Shown here: piece by piece, positions 8,538-16,039 of the stretch | Numbering within the stretch: the stretch's first letter is position 1 | Layout of the letters: every line of letters begins with the position of its first letter | NCBI RefSeq assembly: GCF_018403325.1 | Contig: NZ_BOSL01000001.1 | Span: 186,001 to 250,000 of the forward strand | Length of the DNA: 64,000 nucleotides | Source of the DNA: Paenibacillus vini | GTDB lineage: Bacteria; Bacillota; Bacilli; Paenibacillales; Paenibacillaceae | Reading direction: 5' to 3' | The notes under the pieces: generated by a model | Database searches by the model: none | What the model saw: only the letters and a program-made list of their open reading frames with translations | What the model was told of the DNA's origin: nothing | Translations under genes and position numbers: made by a program

Positions 8538-9731
8538 ATGCAGCTTCAAAAGGAACTTCAAGATCGAAGAGATGTCCCTGCGACCCGAAAGTCACTCTGG
8601 AGCAGCTTGTTTGGTGAAATGGACGTACGTGCATATACCATGGTAGGGGCGTTGGTATTGCTGTGGGTCCTGTTCGGTATTCTGAATCCTACCTTTTTGA
8701 CCTCGCGAAACTTATCTAATCTATTCACCCAAATGTCCGTGACTTCCATATTGGCTATTGGGATGGTACTGGTCATTGTAGCGGCTCATATCGATCTTTC
8801 AGTAGGTTCGATCGTAGGTTTGACCGGAGGCATAGCCGCTATACTGAGTAATTGGCTGGGACTGCCGGCGATTATCGTCATTCTTGCAACCATGGCTGCC
8901 GGAGCGGTACTGGGTCTGCTTCAAGGATGGCTCGTGGCTTACAAAGCAATTCCTGCTTTCATCGTCACTTTGGGTGGCATGATGGTGTTCCGTGGCGTGT
9001 TAATGGGTGTCACCGAGTCGAAGACAATTCCCATATCCGATCCGGTGATTGGATTGCTGGGAAATGCTTATTTTGCTAAAGGGTTCGGTATCGTGATCGG
9101 TTTGCTGGCCGTGGGATTTCTTCTGTGGAGTACCTATAGGAAGCGAAGCTCCCGGCAAAAATACGGCTTCGAGGTTGCGCCGCTTGGCGTGGATATCATC
9201 AAGGTTTTTTTCCTCGCATTGCTGGTTGGATCGTTCGTATTCGTCATGAACAATTACAAAGGGATTCCTTTTCCTATTATCTTCGTTATTGTATTGGCGA
9301 TTATTTTCTACTTTATTTCAACTAAGACCACCTTTGGACGTCATATTTATGCCATTGGAGGGAATATGGAGGCTGCCCGCTTGTCGGGTATTCCTATTAA
9401 GCGGAAGACGATGCTGATCTTTGTACTAAACGGACTGCTCGCTTCGATTGCGGCCATCGTCCTGACTTCCCGCCTAGCTTCTGCGACCATCACTGCCGGC
9501 AATATGGCTGAGATGGACGCTATTGCCGCTTGCGTCATCGGTGGAACCTCACTGATGGGCGGGGTCGGTACCGTCATAGGTGCCATTATAGGCGCATTGG
9601 TGATGACCACCCTCGATAACGGGATGTCACTCATGGGGTTGGAATCCTTCTGGCAGTACGTAGTTAAGGGCTCCATCCTGGTTATCGCCGTTTGGCTTGA
9701 TATCTCTAACCGCCGAAAGGGAGTAAAGTAG
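8538..9731 (+). CDS. xylH: Xylose-type sugar ABC transporter permease
   Basis: A 397-residue membrane protein with about ten to eleven hydrophobic segments and the CUT2 permease motifs VAAHIDLSVGSIVGLTGG, PAFIVTLGGMMVFRG and GRHIYAIGGNMEAARLSGI. The length, the long central loop near residues 195-220 and the C-terminal VWLDISNRRKG fit XylH rather than the shorter RbsC. It forms the membrane channel for the XylF/XylG importer. A hairpin follows the gene before the kinase. Confidence 0.9.
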   Translation: MQLQKELQDRRDVPATRKSLWSSLFGEMDVRAYTMVGALVLLWVLFGILNPTFLTSRNLSNLFTQMSVTSILAIGMVLVIVAAHIDLSVGSIVGLTGGIAAILSNWLGLPAIIVILATMAAGAVLGLLQGWLVAYKAIPAFIVTLGGMMVFRGVLMGVTESKTIPISDPVIGLLGNAYFAKGFGIVIGLLAVGFLLWSTYRKRSSRQKYGFEVAPLGVDIIKVFFLALLVGSFVFVMNNYKGIPFPIIFVIVLAIIFYFISTKTTFGRHIYAIGGNMEAARLSGIPIKRKTMLIFVLNGLLASIAAIVLTSRLASATITAGNMAEMDAIAACVIGGTSLMGGVGTVIGAIIGALVMTTLDNGMSLMGLESFWQYVVKGSILVIAVWLDISNRRKGVK

Positions 9732-9754
9732 GACTCACTCATATGGCTTATAGG

Positions 9755-9799
9755 AAGAGGCTGCCCCCTAGATCACCGAAGCAAGGGGGCTAGCCTCTT
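9755..9799 (+). terminator. Hairpin between xylH and the FGGY kinase gene
   Basis: AAGAGGCTGCCCCCT pairs with AGGGGGCTAGCCTCTT, with a single bulge. The downstream run (ATACTTATTTT) is only moderately T-rich, so this may be a partial terminator or an mRNA-processing hairpin that lowers kinase expression relative to the transporter. Confidence 0.6.
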
Positions 9800-9828
9800 A
9801 TACTTATTTTAGAGAGGAGAACGTCACC

Positions 9829-11448
9829 GTGGACCAAAATATAAAAGAAGCGATAGTCAGGGGAGAGACCTCGCTTGGCATCGAATTTGGATCTACCCGT
9901 ATCAAGGCTGTGCTGATGGATCACCATTTTAAAACAATCGGATCCAGCAGTTATGAGTGGGAAAATCAATTGATCGGCGGTTATTGGACCTACGATCTTA
10001 ATGAAGTGATTATCGGGTTGCAAGAAACCTATGATCAACTAAGGCAAAAGGTCGCTAATAATTATGGTGTAACATTGCAAAAAATCGGATCCATCGGATG
10101 TTCCGCCATGATGCAGGGCTATATCGCACTTGATCATGCGGGGGAGCTACTGGTTCCGTTCCGTACGTGGCGCAATGCCACAACGAGTATTGCTGCAACG
10201 GAGATAACTGAGAAACTCAATTTTAAAATTCCCCAACGTTGGAGCATCGCACATTTGTATCAAGCGATTTTAAACGATGAAGATCATGTCCCTAACATAG
10301 ATTATATTACGACTTTGTCGGGTTACATTCATTGGCTGTTGACCGGTTCCAAGGCTCTTGGCATGGGGGATGCCTCAGGGATGTTCCCGATCGATATATC
10401 TGCACAGCAATACAATGAAGATATGGCCAAGCTGTTTGACGATTTAATCGCCGATAAAGGCTACCCGTGGAATCTAAAGGATATTTTACCTAAAGTATAT
10501 ACTGCAGGTGAAGCCGCTGGCTTTCTCAGTGAAGCTGGTGCCCGACTATTAGATCCATCAGGCAACCTTCAAGCAGGTATTCCATTATGTCCTCCAGAGG
10601 GCGATGCCGGAACCGGCATGGTCGCTACGAACAGTATCAAAAAATGTACAGGCAACATTTCCGTAGGCACGTCGATATTTGCCATGTTTGTCCTAGAGAA
10701 AGACTTATCCGCGGTGTATCCTGAGATTGATATCGTGACTACACCGGATGGCAGCCCTGTCGGTATGGTTCTAGCTAATAACTGTTCGAGCGATATTAAT
10801 GCATGGGTCGGCTTGTTCCGTGAATTTAGTGAAGCAATGGGACTGAAAACGGATATGAATCAGCTATTCAGCGTCCTGTTCAACAAAGCGCTGGAAGCAG
10901 ACGCTGACGGGGGCGGATTGCTGAGCTTCGGCTACTATTCTGGCGAGAACATTACCGGGCTTGCCAAGGGTCGTCCGTTGTTCGTTCGTTCTCCGGAAAG
11001 CCGCTTCAATCTGGCAAACTTTATAAGAGTACATCTGTTCACCGCGTTTGCTGCACTAAAGCTTGGGATGGATATTTTGACACAGAAGGAGAATGTAACG
11101 ATTGACCGGATTCTGGCGCATGGCGGGTTGTTTAAGACACCGCTAGTTGGCCAAAAAATGTGTGCTGCGGCACTGAATGTCCCTGTTTCTGTCATGTCTA
11201 CCGCTGGTGAGGGCGGCGCATGGGGGATGGCCATTTTGGCTTCATATATGGTTAATAAGGAGCAGCACGAGAATTTAGCTGATTACCTTACCACTAAAGT
11301 ATTCATTGATGCGGATACAGAAGGGCAAGAGGTATACCCTAACAGCACGGACGTGAATGGTTTTGTTTTGTTTATGGAGCGTTATACAAAAGGTCTAGCA
11401 ATTGAGCAGGCTGCGGTAGATTACTTTGTGGAGAATTGGAAGAAGTAA
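9829..11448 (+). CDS. FGGY-family carbohydrate kinase, ribulokinase-like
   Basis: A 539-residue FGGY kinase starting at a GTG behind GAGGAG. The N-terminal phosphate loop is LGIEFGSTRIKAVLMD; later blocks are GCSAMMQGYIALD, VPFRTWRNATTS, PPEGDAGTGMVATNS and NISVGTSIFAMFV, with a C-terminal AEGGAWGMAIL. From memory this pattern is closest to the Firmicutes 'AraB-type' kinases annotated as L-ribulokinase, not to classical XylB, though it sits behind a xylose-type importer. The real substrate could be L-ribulose, D-xylulose or another pentulose. No isomerase gene is in the window, so the first catabolic step must be encoded elsewhere. Confidence 0.8.
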   Translation: MDQNIKEAIVRGETSLGIEFGSTRIKAVLMDHHFKTIGSSSYEWENQLIGGYWTYDLNEVIIGLQETYDQLRQKVANNYGVTLQKIGSIGCSAMMQGYIALDHAGELLVPFRTWRNATTSIAATEITEKLNFKIPQRWSIAHLYQAILNDEDHVPNIDYITTLSGYIHWLLTGSKALGMGDASGMFPIDISAQQYNEDMAKLFDDLIADKGYPWNLKDILPKVYTAGEAAGFLSEAGARLLDPSGNLQAGIPLCPPEGDAGTGMVATNSIKKCTGNISVGTSIFAMFVLEKDLSAVYPEIDIVTTPDGSPVGMVLANNCSSDINAWVGLFREFSEAMGLKTDMNQLFSVLFNKALEADADGGGLLSFGYYSGENITGLAKGRPLFVRSPESRFNLANFIRVHLFTAFAALKLGMDILTQKENVTIDRILAHGGLFKTPLVGQKMCAAALNVPVSVMSTAGEGGAWGMAILASYMVNKEQHENLADYLTTKVFIDADTEGQEVYPNSTDVNGFVLFMERYTKGLAIEQAAVDYFVENWKK

Positions 11449-11561
11449 CAAACCACCATGGAATCTGCCTACGGTAAACCGATAATCATGATCTCCGAAC
11501 CCTCCTGTGGTAAACTATGACAAAAAGCACAAATCTATTTCCTCGTCAAAAGGAGGCTGCT

Positions 11562-12521
11562 ATGAGCGATGCGGCACTGGATCTGCAGTTACTGGATCAT
11601 TTAAAGCCGGAATTAACCTCATTTTGTTACCGAATGTTGGGGTCCATCGAAGACGCAGACGATGCGGTTCAGGAAACCTACATCCGTGTTTGGCAAAGCT
11701 GGAATTCATTCAGGCAGGAATCGTCACACAAAACGTGGATTTATCGGATTGCCTCCAACTTGTGTTTGGACAAACTAAGACAAGCCAAACGCCGTACCCT
11801 GCCCGTCGATCTGTCGGATCCGGCGGTCTCCATCATCCCACCCAGTGAAACATTGCCGGACTCTTCCTGGATCTGGCTTACCCCCGATTTGGGGGAGAAT
11901 CCCGAAGAAGCGCTTATTCGCAAAGACACCCTGCAGCTCGCCTTCATCGCGCTCTTGCAAGCCTTGCCTCCGCGCCAACGTGCCGTACTTATTTTGAAGG
12001 ATGTGTTCGACTGGTCCTCCAAAGAGATCGCGGAAACTTTGGGGATGTCGCCGGCCGCCGTAAACAGTGCCCTGCAAAGAGCCAGGGAGACGATGAACCG
12101 AACCCGGCTCCGTTCTGAAGAGCTCAGCCGGACGGTGGATGCCGAACCTGATCATGAGCTGCTGTCACGGTATGTGGATGCCTTTGAACAATTCGATATC
12201 GATGCCCTGGTTGCGTTATTCCATGAGGAAGGCTGCATGTCCATGCCGCCGTTTGCCATGTGGGTGCAGGGCAAGGACGATTTGTTCAAGTTTTTCTCGC
12301 TTACCCGATGGCATTGCGAGGGCTCCCGCTTTTTGCCGGTCACGGTAAACGGCGGCTATCCGGCTTTTGCCCAGTACATGCCGGGTCCTGAAGCATCCGT
12401 CCTGGTCCCTTGGGGAATTCACGTCATTGAAGTCAAAGACGGGAAGATCGTCCACCTCCAAAATTTCATTAACGCCAAATTATTTTCACGATTTGGACTT
12501 CCGGAGCAAATCGACCGATGA
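11562..12521 (+). CDS. ECF sigma factor with C-terminal SnoaL-like domain (SigX5/SigG-like)
   Basis: I chose the ATG at 11562 because AAAGGAGG precedes it; a start at 11517 has no such site. The 319-residue product has sigma region 2 (FCYRMLGSIEDADDAVQETYIRVWQ, about 21-46) and region 4 (LPPRQRAVLILKDVFDWSSKEIAETLGMS). A NTF2/SnoaL-like tail follows (about 195-315, containing YVDAFEQFDIDALVALFHEEG). ECF factors with such tails usually have no separate anti-sigma factor, and none is encoded here; the tail is thought to regulate activity. It sits upstream of SRPBCC and VOC genes on the same strand. Confidence 0.85.
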   Translation: MSDAALDLQLLDHLKPELTSFCYRMLGSIEDADDAVQETYIRVWQSWNSFRQESSHKTWIYRIASNLCLDKLRQAKRRTLPVDLSDPAVSIIPPSETLPDSSWIWLTPDLGENPEEALIRKDTLQLAFIALLQALPPRQRAVLILKDVFDWSSKEIAETLGMSPAAVNSALQRARETMNRTRLRSEELSRTVDAEPDHELLSRYVDAFEQFDIDALVALFHEEGCMSMPPFAMWVQGKDDLFKFFSLTRWHCEGSRFLPVTVNGGYPAFAQYMPGPEASVLVPWGIHVIEVKDGKIVHLQNFINAKLFSRFGLPEQIDR

Positions 12522-12592
12522 AATTCGAATATGAAGTACGTCTATATTATTGAAAACTAAAAAAACGAGAAAATTAGCGAGGTGTTTTTGAA

Positions 12593-13018
12593 ATGGGAAC
12601 AAGTAATCCGACGAAGGTAACTGTTGAGGCAGTCGTTCAGGCGCCTATTGAAAAGGTATGGAACTGTTGGACGGAGCCGGAGCACATTACGAAATGGAAC
12701 CAGGCTTCCGAAGACTGGCATGCCCCGAGGGCAGAGAATGATTTGCGGGCCGGCGGCAAGTTTTTGACCCGGATGGAAGCCAAGGATGGCAGCATGGGGT
12801 TTGATATGGGCGGTGTATATGACGAAGTGAAAACACATGAATTGATTTCATATACGATGGGAGACGGGAGAAGGGTGGACATTACCTTTACGGCTCAGGG
12901 CAGTGAAACCAAGGTCGTCGAAACTTTTGACGCCGAAAGCACACATCCGGTTGAGGTCCAGCAAGCGGGCTGGCAAGCGATTATGAACAATTTCAAAAAG
13001 TACACGGAAGAATCCTAA
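12593..13018 (+). CDS. SRPBCC / AHSA1-family protein
   Basis: A 141-residue START-like single-domain protein. VEAVVQAPIEKVWNCWTEPEHITKWNQAS at the N-terminus and the C-terminal GWQAIMNNFKKYTEE are typical of the AHSA1 (Hsp90 activator homologue) branch. These form a hydrophobic ligand-binding cavity; the ligand is unknown. It lies between the ECF sigma gene and a VOC gene only 20 bases further on, a frequent trio of small stress or antibiotic-tolerance genes in Firmicutes (from memory, inference). Confidence 0.8.
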   Translation: MGTSNPTKVTVEAVVQAPIEKVWNCWTEPEHITKWNQASEDWHAPRAENDLRAGGKFLTRMEAKDGSMGFDMGGVYDEVKTHELISYTMGDGRRVDITFTAQGSETKVVETFDAESTHPVEVQQAGWQAIMNNFKKYTEES

Positions 13019-13038
13019 GTATAAAGGAGGTACAGTCG

Positions 13039-13455
13039 ATGACAGTAAAACTCACCCCATATATCACATTAGAGGGAAGAGCCAGGGAAGCTATTCAGTT
13101 TTATGAACAGGCGATCGGCGCTAAGGTTGTTTCCATCATTACTTACGGAGATATGCCGGACATGTCCAATACTTTTAATGAAGAACTGAAGAACCTGGTG
13201 GCTAACGCAAAGGTGCAAATAGGCGAGGCGGAACTCATGTTTTCCGACAATCCGTTTGGTTCGCCTATTCCCAGCGGTAAAAAGGTTACCATTTGCATTA
13301 CAACGAACGACGTGGAAACATCAAAGCGATACTTTGAGGCGCTGAAGGAAGGCGGCCAAGTCAATATGCCGTTTCAGGAAGAGGCTTTCAGCCCTGGATT
13401 TGGGGATGTCACGGACAAATTCGGAGTTACCTTTCAAATATATACGGAAATTTAG
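13039..13455 (+). CDS. VOC-superfamily (PhnB-like glyoxalase fold) protein
   Basis: A 138-residue protein with the PhnB-type layout: TPYITLEGRAREAIQFYEQAIGAKVVSI at the start, a beta-strand ELMFSDNPFG in the middle and FGDVTDKFGVTFQIYTEI at the end. The family covers metal-dependent enzymes and drug-binding proteins. The canonical metal ligands are not all clear, so the reaction is unknown. AAAGGAGG precedes the ATG. It is followed by a small terminator-like hairpin. Confidence 0.85.
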   Translation: MTVKLTPYITLEGRAREAIQFYEQAIGAKVVSIITYGDMPDMSNTFNEELKNLVANAKVQIGEAELMFSDNPFGSPIPSGKKVTICITTNDVETSKRYFEALKEGGQVNMPFQEEAFSPGFGDVTDKFGVTFQIYTEI

Positions 13456-13470
13456 TGTTAATATAGAAGA

Positions 13471-13502
13471 AGGCCGCCCTCTTAGCGGGGAGGCCTCTTT
13501 CT
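13471..13502 (+). terminator. Weak terminator after the VOC gene
   Basis: AGGCC...GGCCT closes a G/C-rich hairpin (13471-13496) followed by CTTTCT. The stem has internal mismatches and the T-run is broken, so it is a tentative terminator. Confidence 0.45.
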
Positions 13503-13531
13503 ATACTTGTTTGATGATTGGAGAGGGACCT

Positions 13532-13867
13532 ATGAAAGAATTCGAAATATTAACGAGTGTCGAATCGGCATATGAATTTATAGGACGCCATCGGTTATCG
13601 TTTCTCTATATCACGATGACGGGCTGTAGCGTTTGTCATGCATTGCAGCCGCAGGTGCAGAAATTACTAACGAAATACCCGGATATTCAACTCGGGACGA
13701 TAAATGCGCAAGAAGTTCCGGCGGTCGCGGGGAGCTTTTCTGTTTTCACTGCGCCCGTATTATTGCTTTATGTGGAGGAGAAAGAGTATATCCGTGAAGC
13801 GAGAATCGTGCATCTGGATCTGCTGGACGAGAAAATCCGCAAAATTTATGATTTAGCGACGGGATGA
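13532..13867 (+). CDS. Thioredoxin-family protein
   Basis: Start placed at the ATG at 13532 behind GGAGAGGG. The 111-residue protein has the thioredoxin fold core FLYITMTGCSVCHALQPQVQKL, with redox motif CSVC, then INAQEVPAVAGSFSVFTAPVLLLY containing the cis-Pro region (TAPV). There is no signal peptide, so it acts in the cytosol as a thiol-disulfide exchanger or a bacilliredoxin-like protein. Its last 22 bases overlap the end of the convergent MerR gene. Confidence 0.8.
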   Translation: MKEFEILTSVESAYEFIGRHRLSFLYITMTGCSVCHALQPQVQKLLTKYPDIQLGTINAQEVPAVAGSFSVFTAPVLLLYVEEKEYIREARIVHLDLLDEKIRKIYDLATG

Positions 13868-14550
13868 ATTAGGCGGTAAAGAAAATAGACAGCCCGCATC
13901 TGGAGCTGGATCGTTTTGTGCAGGTAAGCACGGATATTCTCAGAAATCCTCATCGCATGCTCGATGTTTTCCAGTTCCATGATTGCAATAGATCTTTTCA
14001 AGTTCACGGTTTCCTCGGAATAAACAGAGCTCTGGAGTACCTGAATCATTCTGATTTTAAAAAGGTGCGCCTCATGATATAGACGATATTCGTTATCAGG
14101 ATCCCGCTCCGCAGTGAACAGGCCGCTTTTCTCCCAGTAACGGATTGCGGATTTAGGAGCCCCCGTCCTTCTGGAAACCTCGTCGATGCTGAACTGTTGC
14201 TTAAAGTCGTATGCTTGATTGTCTTCAGAATACGATTTCAGCTCCCTTACGAGTTGATCCAGGCTTGCTTTTTCCCGATGGAGCATGACCTCCTTATCTC
14301 TGACGATCCACAATGCCTCGTCCAAATCATTTCGCCCAAGGCAATGCATCACCTCGCTCGTTACCTCCATACCGAATGCGGGAGCCATGGCTTGAATACA
14401 TGCCAGATAAGCCTCATGCCGTTCCGTATATATACGGTATCCATTTGCGGATCGATCCGCAGGAGGAATTAACCCCTTGGCTTCATAGTTCCGCAAGGTG
14501 TTGGCGCTTAATCCGTATTTTTCCGCCAGTTTTTTTGGTTGAAAGTCCAT
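13846..14550 (-). CDS. MerR-family regulator with two MerR HTH domains
   Basis: A 234-residue protein holding two MerR-like winged-HTH modules. The first, residues 1-52, has LAEKYGLSANTLRNYEAKGLI and NGYRIYTERHEAYLACI. The second, about 120-172, has IDEVSRRTGAPKSAIRYWEKSG and NEYRLYHEAHLFKIRMI. A helical linker joins them and a short helical tail ends the chain. Ordinary MerR proteins have one HTH plus a dimerisation helix. It is transcribed away from the gene at 14705 across a 154-base gap that contains a perfect inverted repeat, so it likely controls that divergent unit and itself (inference). No effector-binding cysteine cluster is visible. Confidence 0.8.
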   Translation of the reverse strand: MDFQPKKLAEKYGLSANTLRNYEAKGLIPPADRSANGYRIYTERHEAYLACIQAMAPAFGMEVTSEVMHCLGRNDLDEALWIVRDKEVMLHREKASLDQLVRELKSYSEDNQAYDFKQQFSIDEVSRRTGAPKSAIRYWEKSGLFTAERDPDNEYRLYHEAHLFKIRMIQVLQSSVYSEETVNLKRSIAIMELENIEHAMRISENIRAYLHKTIQLQMRAVYFLYRLIHPVAKS

Positions 14551-14579
14551 GCTATCCCGCCTTCGTAATAAAATACATA

Positions 14580-14602
14580 AACATTAAAACCCTTGTAATG
14601 TT
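14580..14602. promoter_or_regulatory. Inverted repeat in the MerR divergent intergenic region
   Basis: AACATTA and TAATGTT form perfect 7-bp arms around a 9-base spacer, 30 bases before the MerR start. It is a candidate operator for the tandem-HTH regulator. Confidence 0.5.
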
Positions 14603-14704
14603 ATTCTGGTTATCCTATTGAAATCCTTCACTTGTGTATCCTAAACCTTCCAATTGGCTTGCATGTCGTATGATGGAGATAATCCATTTCAAGGAGGAAT
14701 AAGT

Positions 14705-15190
14705 ATGACAAAACCAGTATTCCGTTACGACATGACCATCGAGGAGATTTGCGAGATAGGAAATCAGTATATCGATCTGGTATGGAAGGCATTATATGAT
14801 TCGATGCTCGATGAGTTAACGATCGCTTTTCAAGAAATTGAGGACGCCGCCTATGGCCGCTATTTGGACCGGTTGATGCCCGCATTGTTTGAAGGTCTTG
14901 AAGACGCCGGGTTCGAAGTCACGGAGCCCCTCAAAGAGGATGATTTCGTGATCGGGAACTGTCTGCTATTTCGCAACTCGCTTGAAAAATGGGGAACAGA
15001 AGATCATAGATCCCGAATGTTCTGGAATGTGATACGAAGTAAGGATAGTCAACAGCCGATCGGAACTTTATTGACGGAAATCCCGCATTCGCATCTGAAG
15101 TTCGACATTCCTGCGGCACCTGTACTATATTCGCTAAGAGAGTACGAGAGGGAACCTATCGCCCAAGGAATTCGACGGATCAAGGAATAA
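14705..15190 (+). CDS. Hypothetical protein
   Basis: A 161-residue acidic soluble protein; I place the start at the ATG preceded by AAGGAGG rather than at upstream ATGs. I recognise no family. Visible features are an acidic N-terminal half rich in Glu/Asp and aromatic residues (DMTIEEICEIGNQYIDLVWKA), no signal peptide, no membrane helix and no cysteine pair. The gene begins 154 bases from a divergent tandem-HTH MerR regulator and is 17 bases from the DoxX gene, so the two probably form an operon under that regulator. Confidence 0.6.
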   Translation: MTKPVFRYDMTIEEICEIGNQYIDLVWKALYDSMLDELTIAFQEIEDAAYGRYLDRLMPALFEGLEDAGFEVTEPLKEDDFVIGNCLLFRNSLEKWGTEDHRSRMFWNVIRSKDSQQPIGTLLTEIPHSHLKFDIPAAPVLYSLREYEREPIAQGIRRIKE

Positions 15191-15207
15191 CAAAAGGGAG
15201 GGTTTAT

Positions 15208-15651
15208 ATGCTGCCTTTTTATGCGCTTATCGTATCTTTCTTGCTGTTCAAGGGTCTTGGCCTGCTCGGCTTGTCCTATTTCGGGGGCTGGCAGACTTCT
15301 CTTCAAGGAGCGGTGGCCGTCATGCTGCTGCTTGCCGCATCCGCACATTGGGGGACCAGACGCCCGGATTTAATCCGTATGGTTCCTCCGGCATTTCCCA
15401 GACCGGATCTGATCGTAACTGCCACCGGGGTATTGGAAGTCTTGGGGGCTATCGGTATTTTGTTCCCGTACACCTCAAAGGCTGCCTCCATTGGTTTGGT
15501 CCTACTTCTGGCATGTATGTTTCCCGCTAATGTGCGAGCAGCCAGGGAGAGATTAAGGATCGGGGGCCGACCCGTACCTAAATTACTACTACGAACCGTA
15601 GTTCAGATTTTCTTTATTGGGGCTATTCTTGTGGCAGGCTGGATGGGTTGA
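15208..15651 (+). CDS. DoxX-like membrane protein
   Basis: A 147-residue protein with four hydrophobic helices. The central PAFPRPDLIVTATGVLEVLGAIGILFPYTSKAAS resembles the DoxX/DoxX-like family (helix with GVLEVLGAIG). Members are quinone-linked or redox-stress membrane proteins, but most have no assigned reaction. GGGAGGG precedes the ATG and the upstream hypothetical gene is 17 bases away. A terminator follows at 15712. Confidence 0.75.
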   Translation: MLPFYALIVSFLLFKGLGLLGLSYFGGWQTSLQGAVAVMLLLAASAHWGTRRPDLIRMVPPAFPRPDLIVTATGVLEVLGAIGILFPYTSKAASIGLVLLLACMFPANVRAARERLRIGGRPVPKLLLRTVVQIFFIGAILVAGWMG

Positions 15652-15711
15652 AAAATTTTTCGTGAATTGATTTTCCGATACATCGATGAATGTAAAACCA
15701 ATACTAAATTT

Positions 15712-15747
15712 AAAGAGTTGCCCCAATCATGGTGCGACTCTTTTTTT
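15712..15747 (+). terminator. Intrinsic terminator after the DoxX gene
   Basis: AAAGAGTTGCCCC and GGTGCGACTCTTT pair with a six-base loop (AATCAT) and two non-Watson-Crick positions, followed by a run of T. It ends the 14705-15651 unit. Confidence 0.75.
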
Positions 15748-15882
15748 GCACTTTCTTGTCTCTGAGGAAGTGAATCGCGGCAATTTCCAGAATTCAGGTA
15801 ATAAGTAGGTGGGATTTGGGACAAACGGTCTCTATAATGGAAATAAGATACATATCGAATAGGGCAAATAGGAGGTTATCCT

Positions 15883-16011
15883 GTGGGAAGATCATTCGCA
15901 AATTTGCATATGAAATCGAACAACCTGTCCGAAGTGGAATTCATGACCTTCAAAAGTAAAGCGGATCGGGAAATACAAGATTCATTATTGAAGTTGGGTT
16001 TTCAAAATTAG
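15883..16011 (+). CDS. Small ORF, 42 residues, possible gene remnant
   Basis: A GTG start preceded by AGGAGGT opens a 42-codon frame (begins GRSFANLHMKSNNLSEVEF) that ends 28 bases before the LRR gene. A TATAAT box lies at about 15832-15837, though without a clear -35. The opening looks like the N-terminus of a longer protein family seen in Paenibacillus-type genomes (from memory, unsure), which would make this a truncated remnant. It could also be a true small gene or a leader peptide for the LRR gene. Neighbouring genes suggest an immunity-type region. Confidence 0.4.
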   Translation: MGRSFANLHMKSNNLSEVEFMTFKSKADREIQDSLLKLGFQN

Positions 16012-16039
16012 AGCATCTGAACCAAAGGTAGAAGAAAGG

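Noticed and set aside
9829-11448. Calling the FGGY kinase xylB from its position after xylFGH
   Set aside because: The sequence blocks resemble the ribulokinase-like Firmicutes type more than XylB; context alone is not enough.
14654-14704. Longer start for the hypothetical gene at 14705
   Set aside because: The upstream ATG has no ribosome site, while AAGGAGG sits at ideal distance from 14705.
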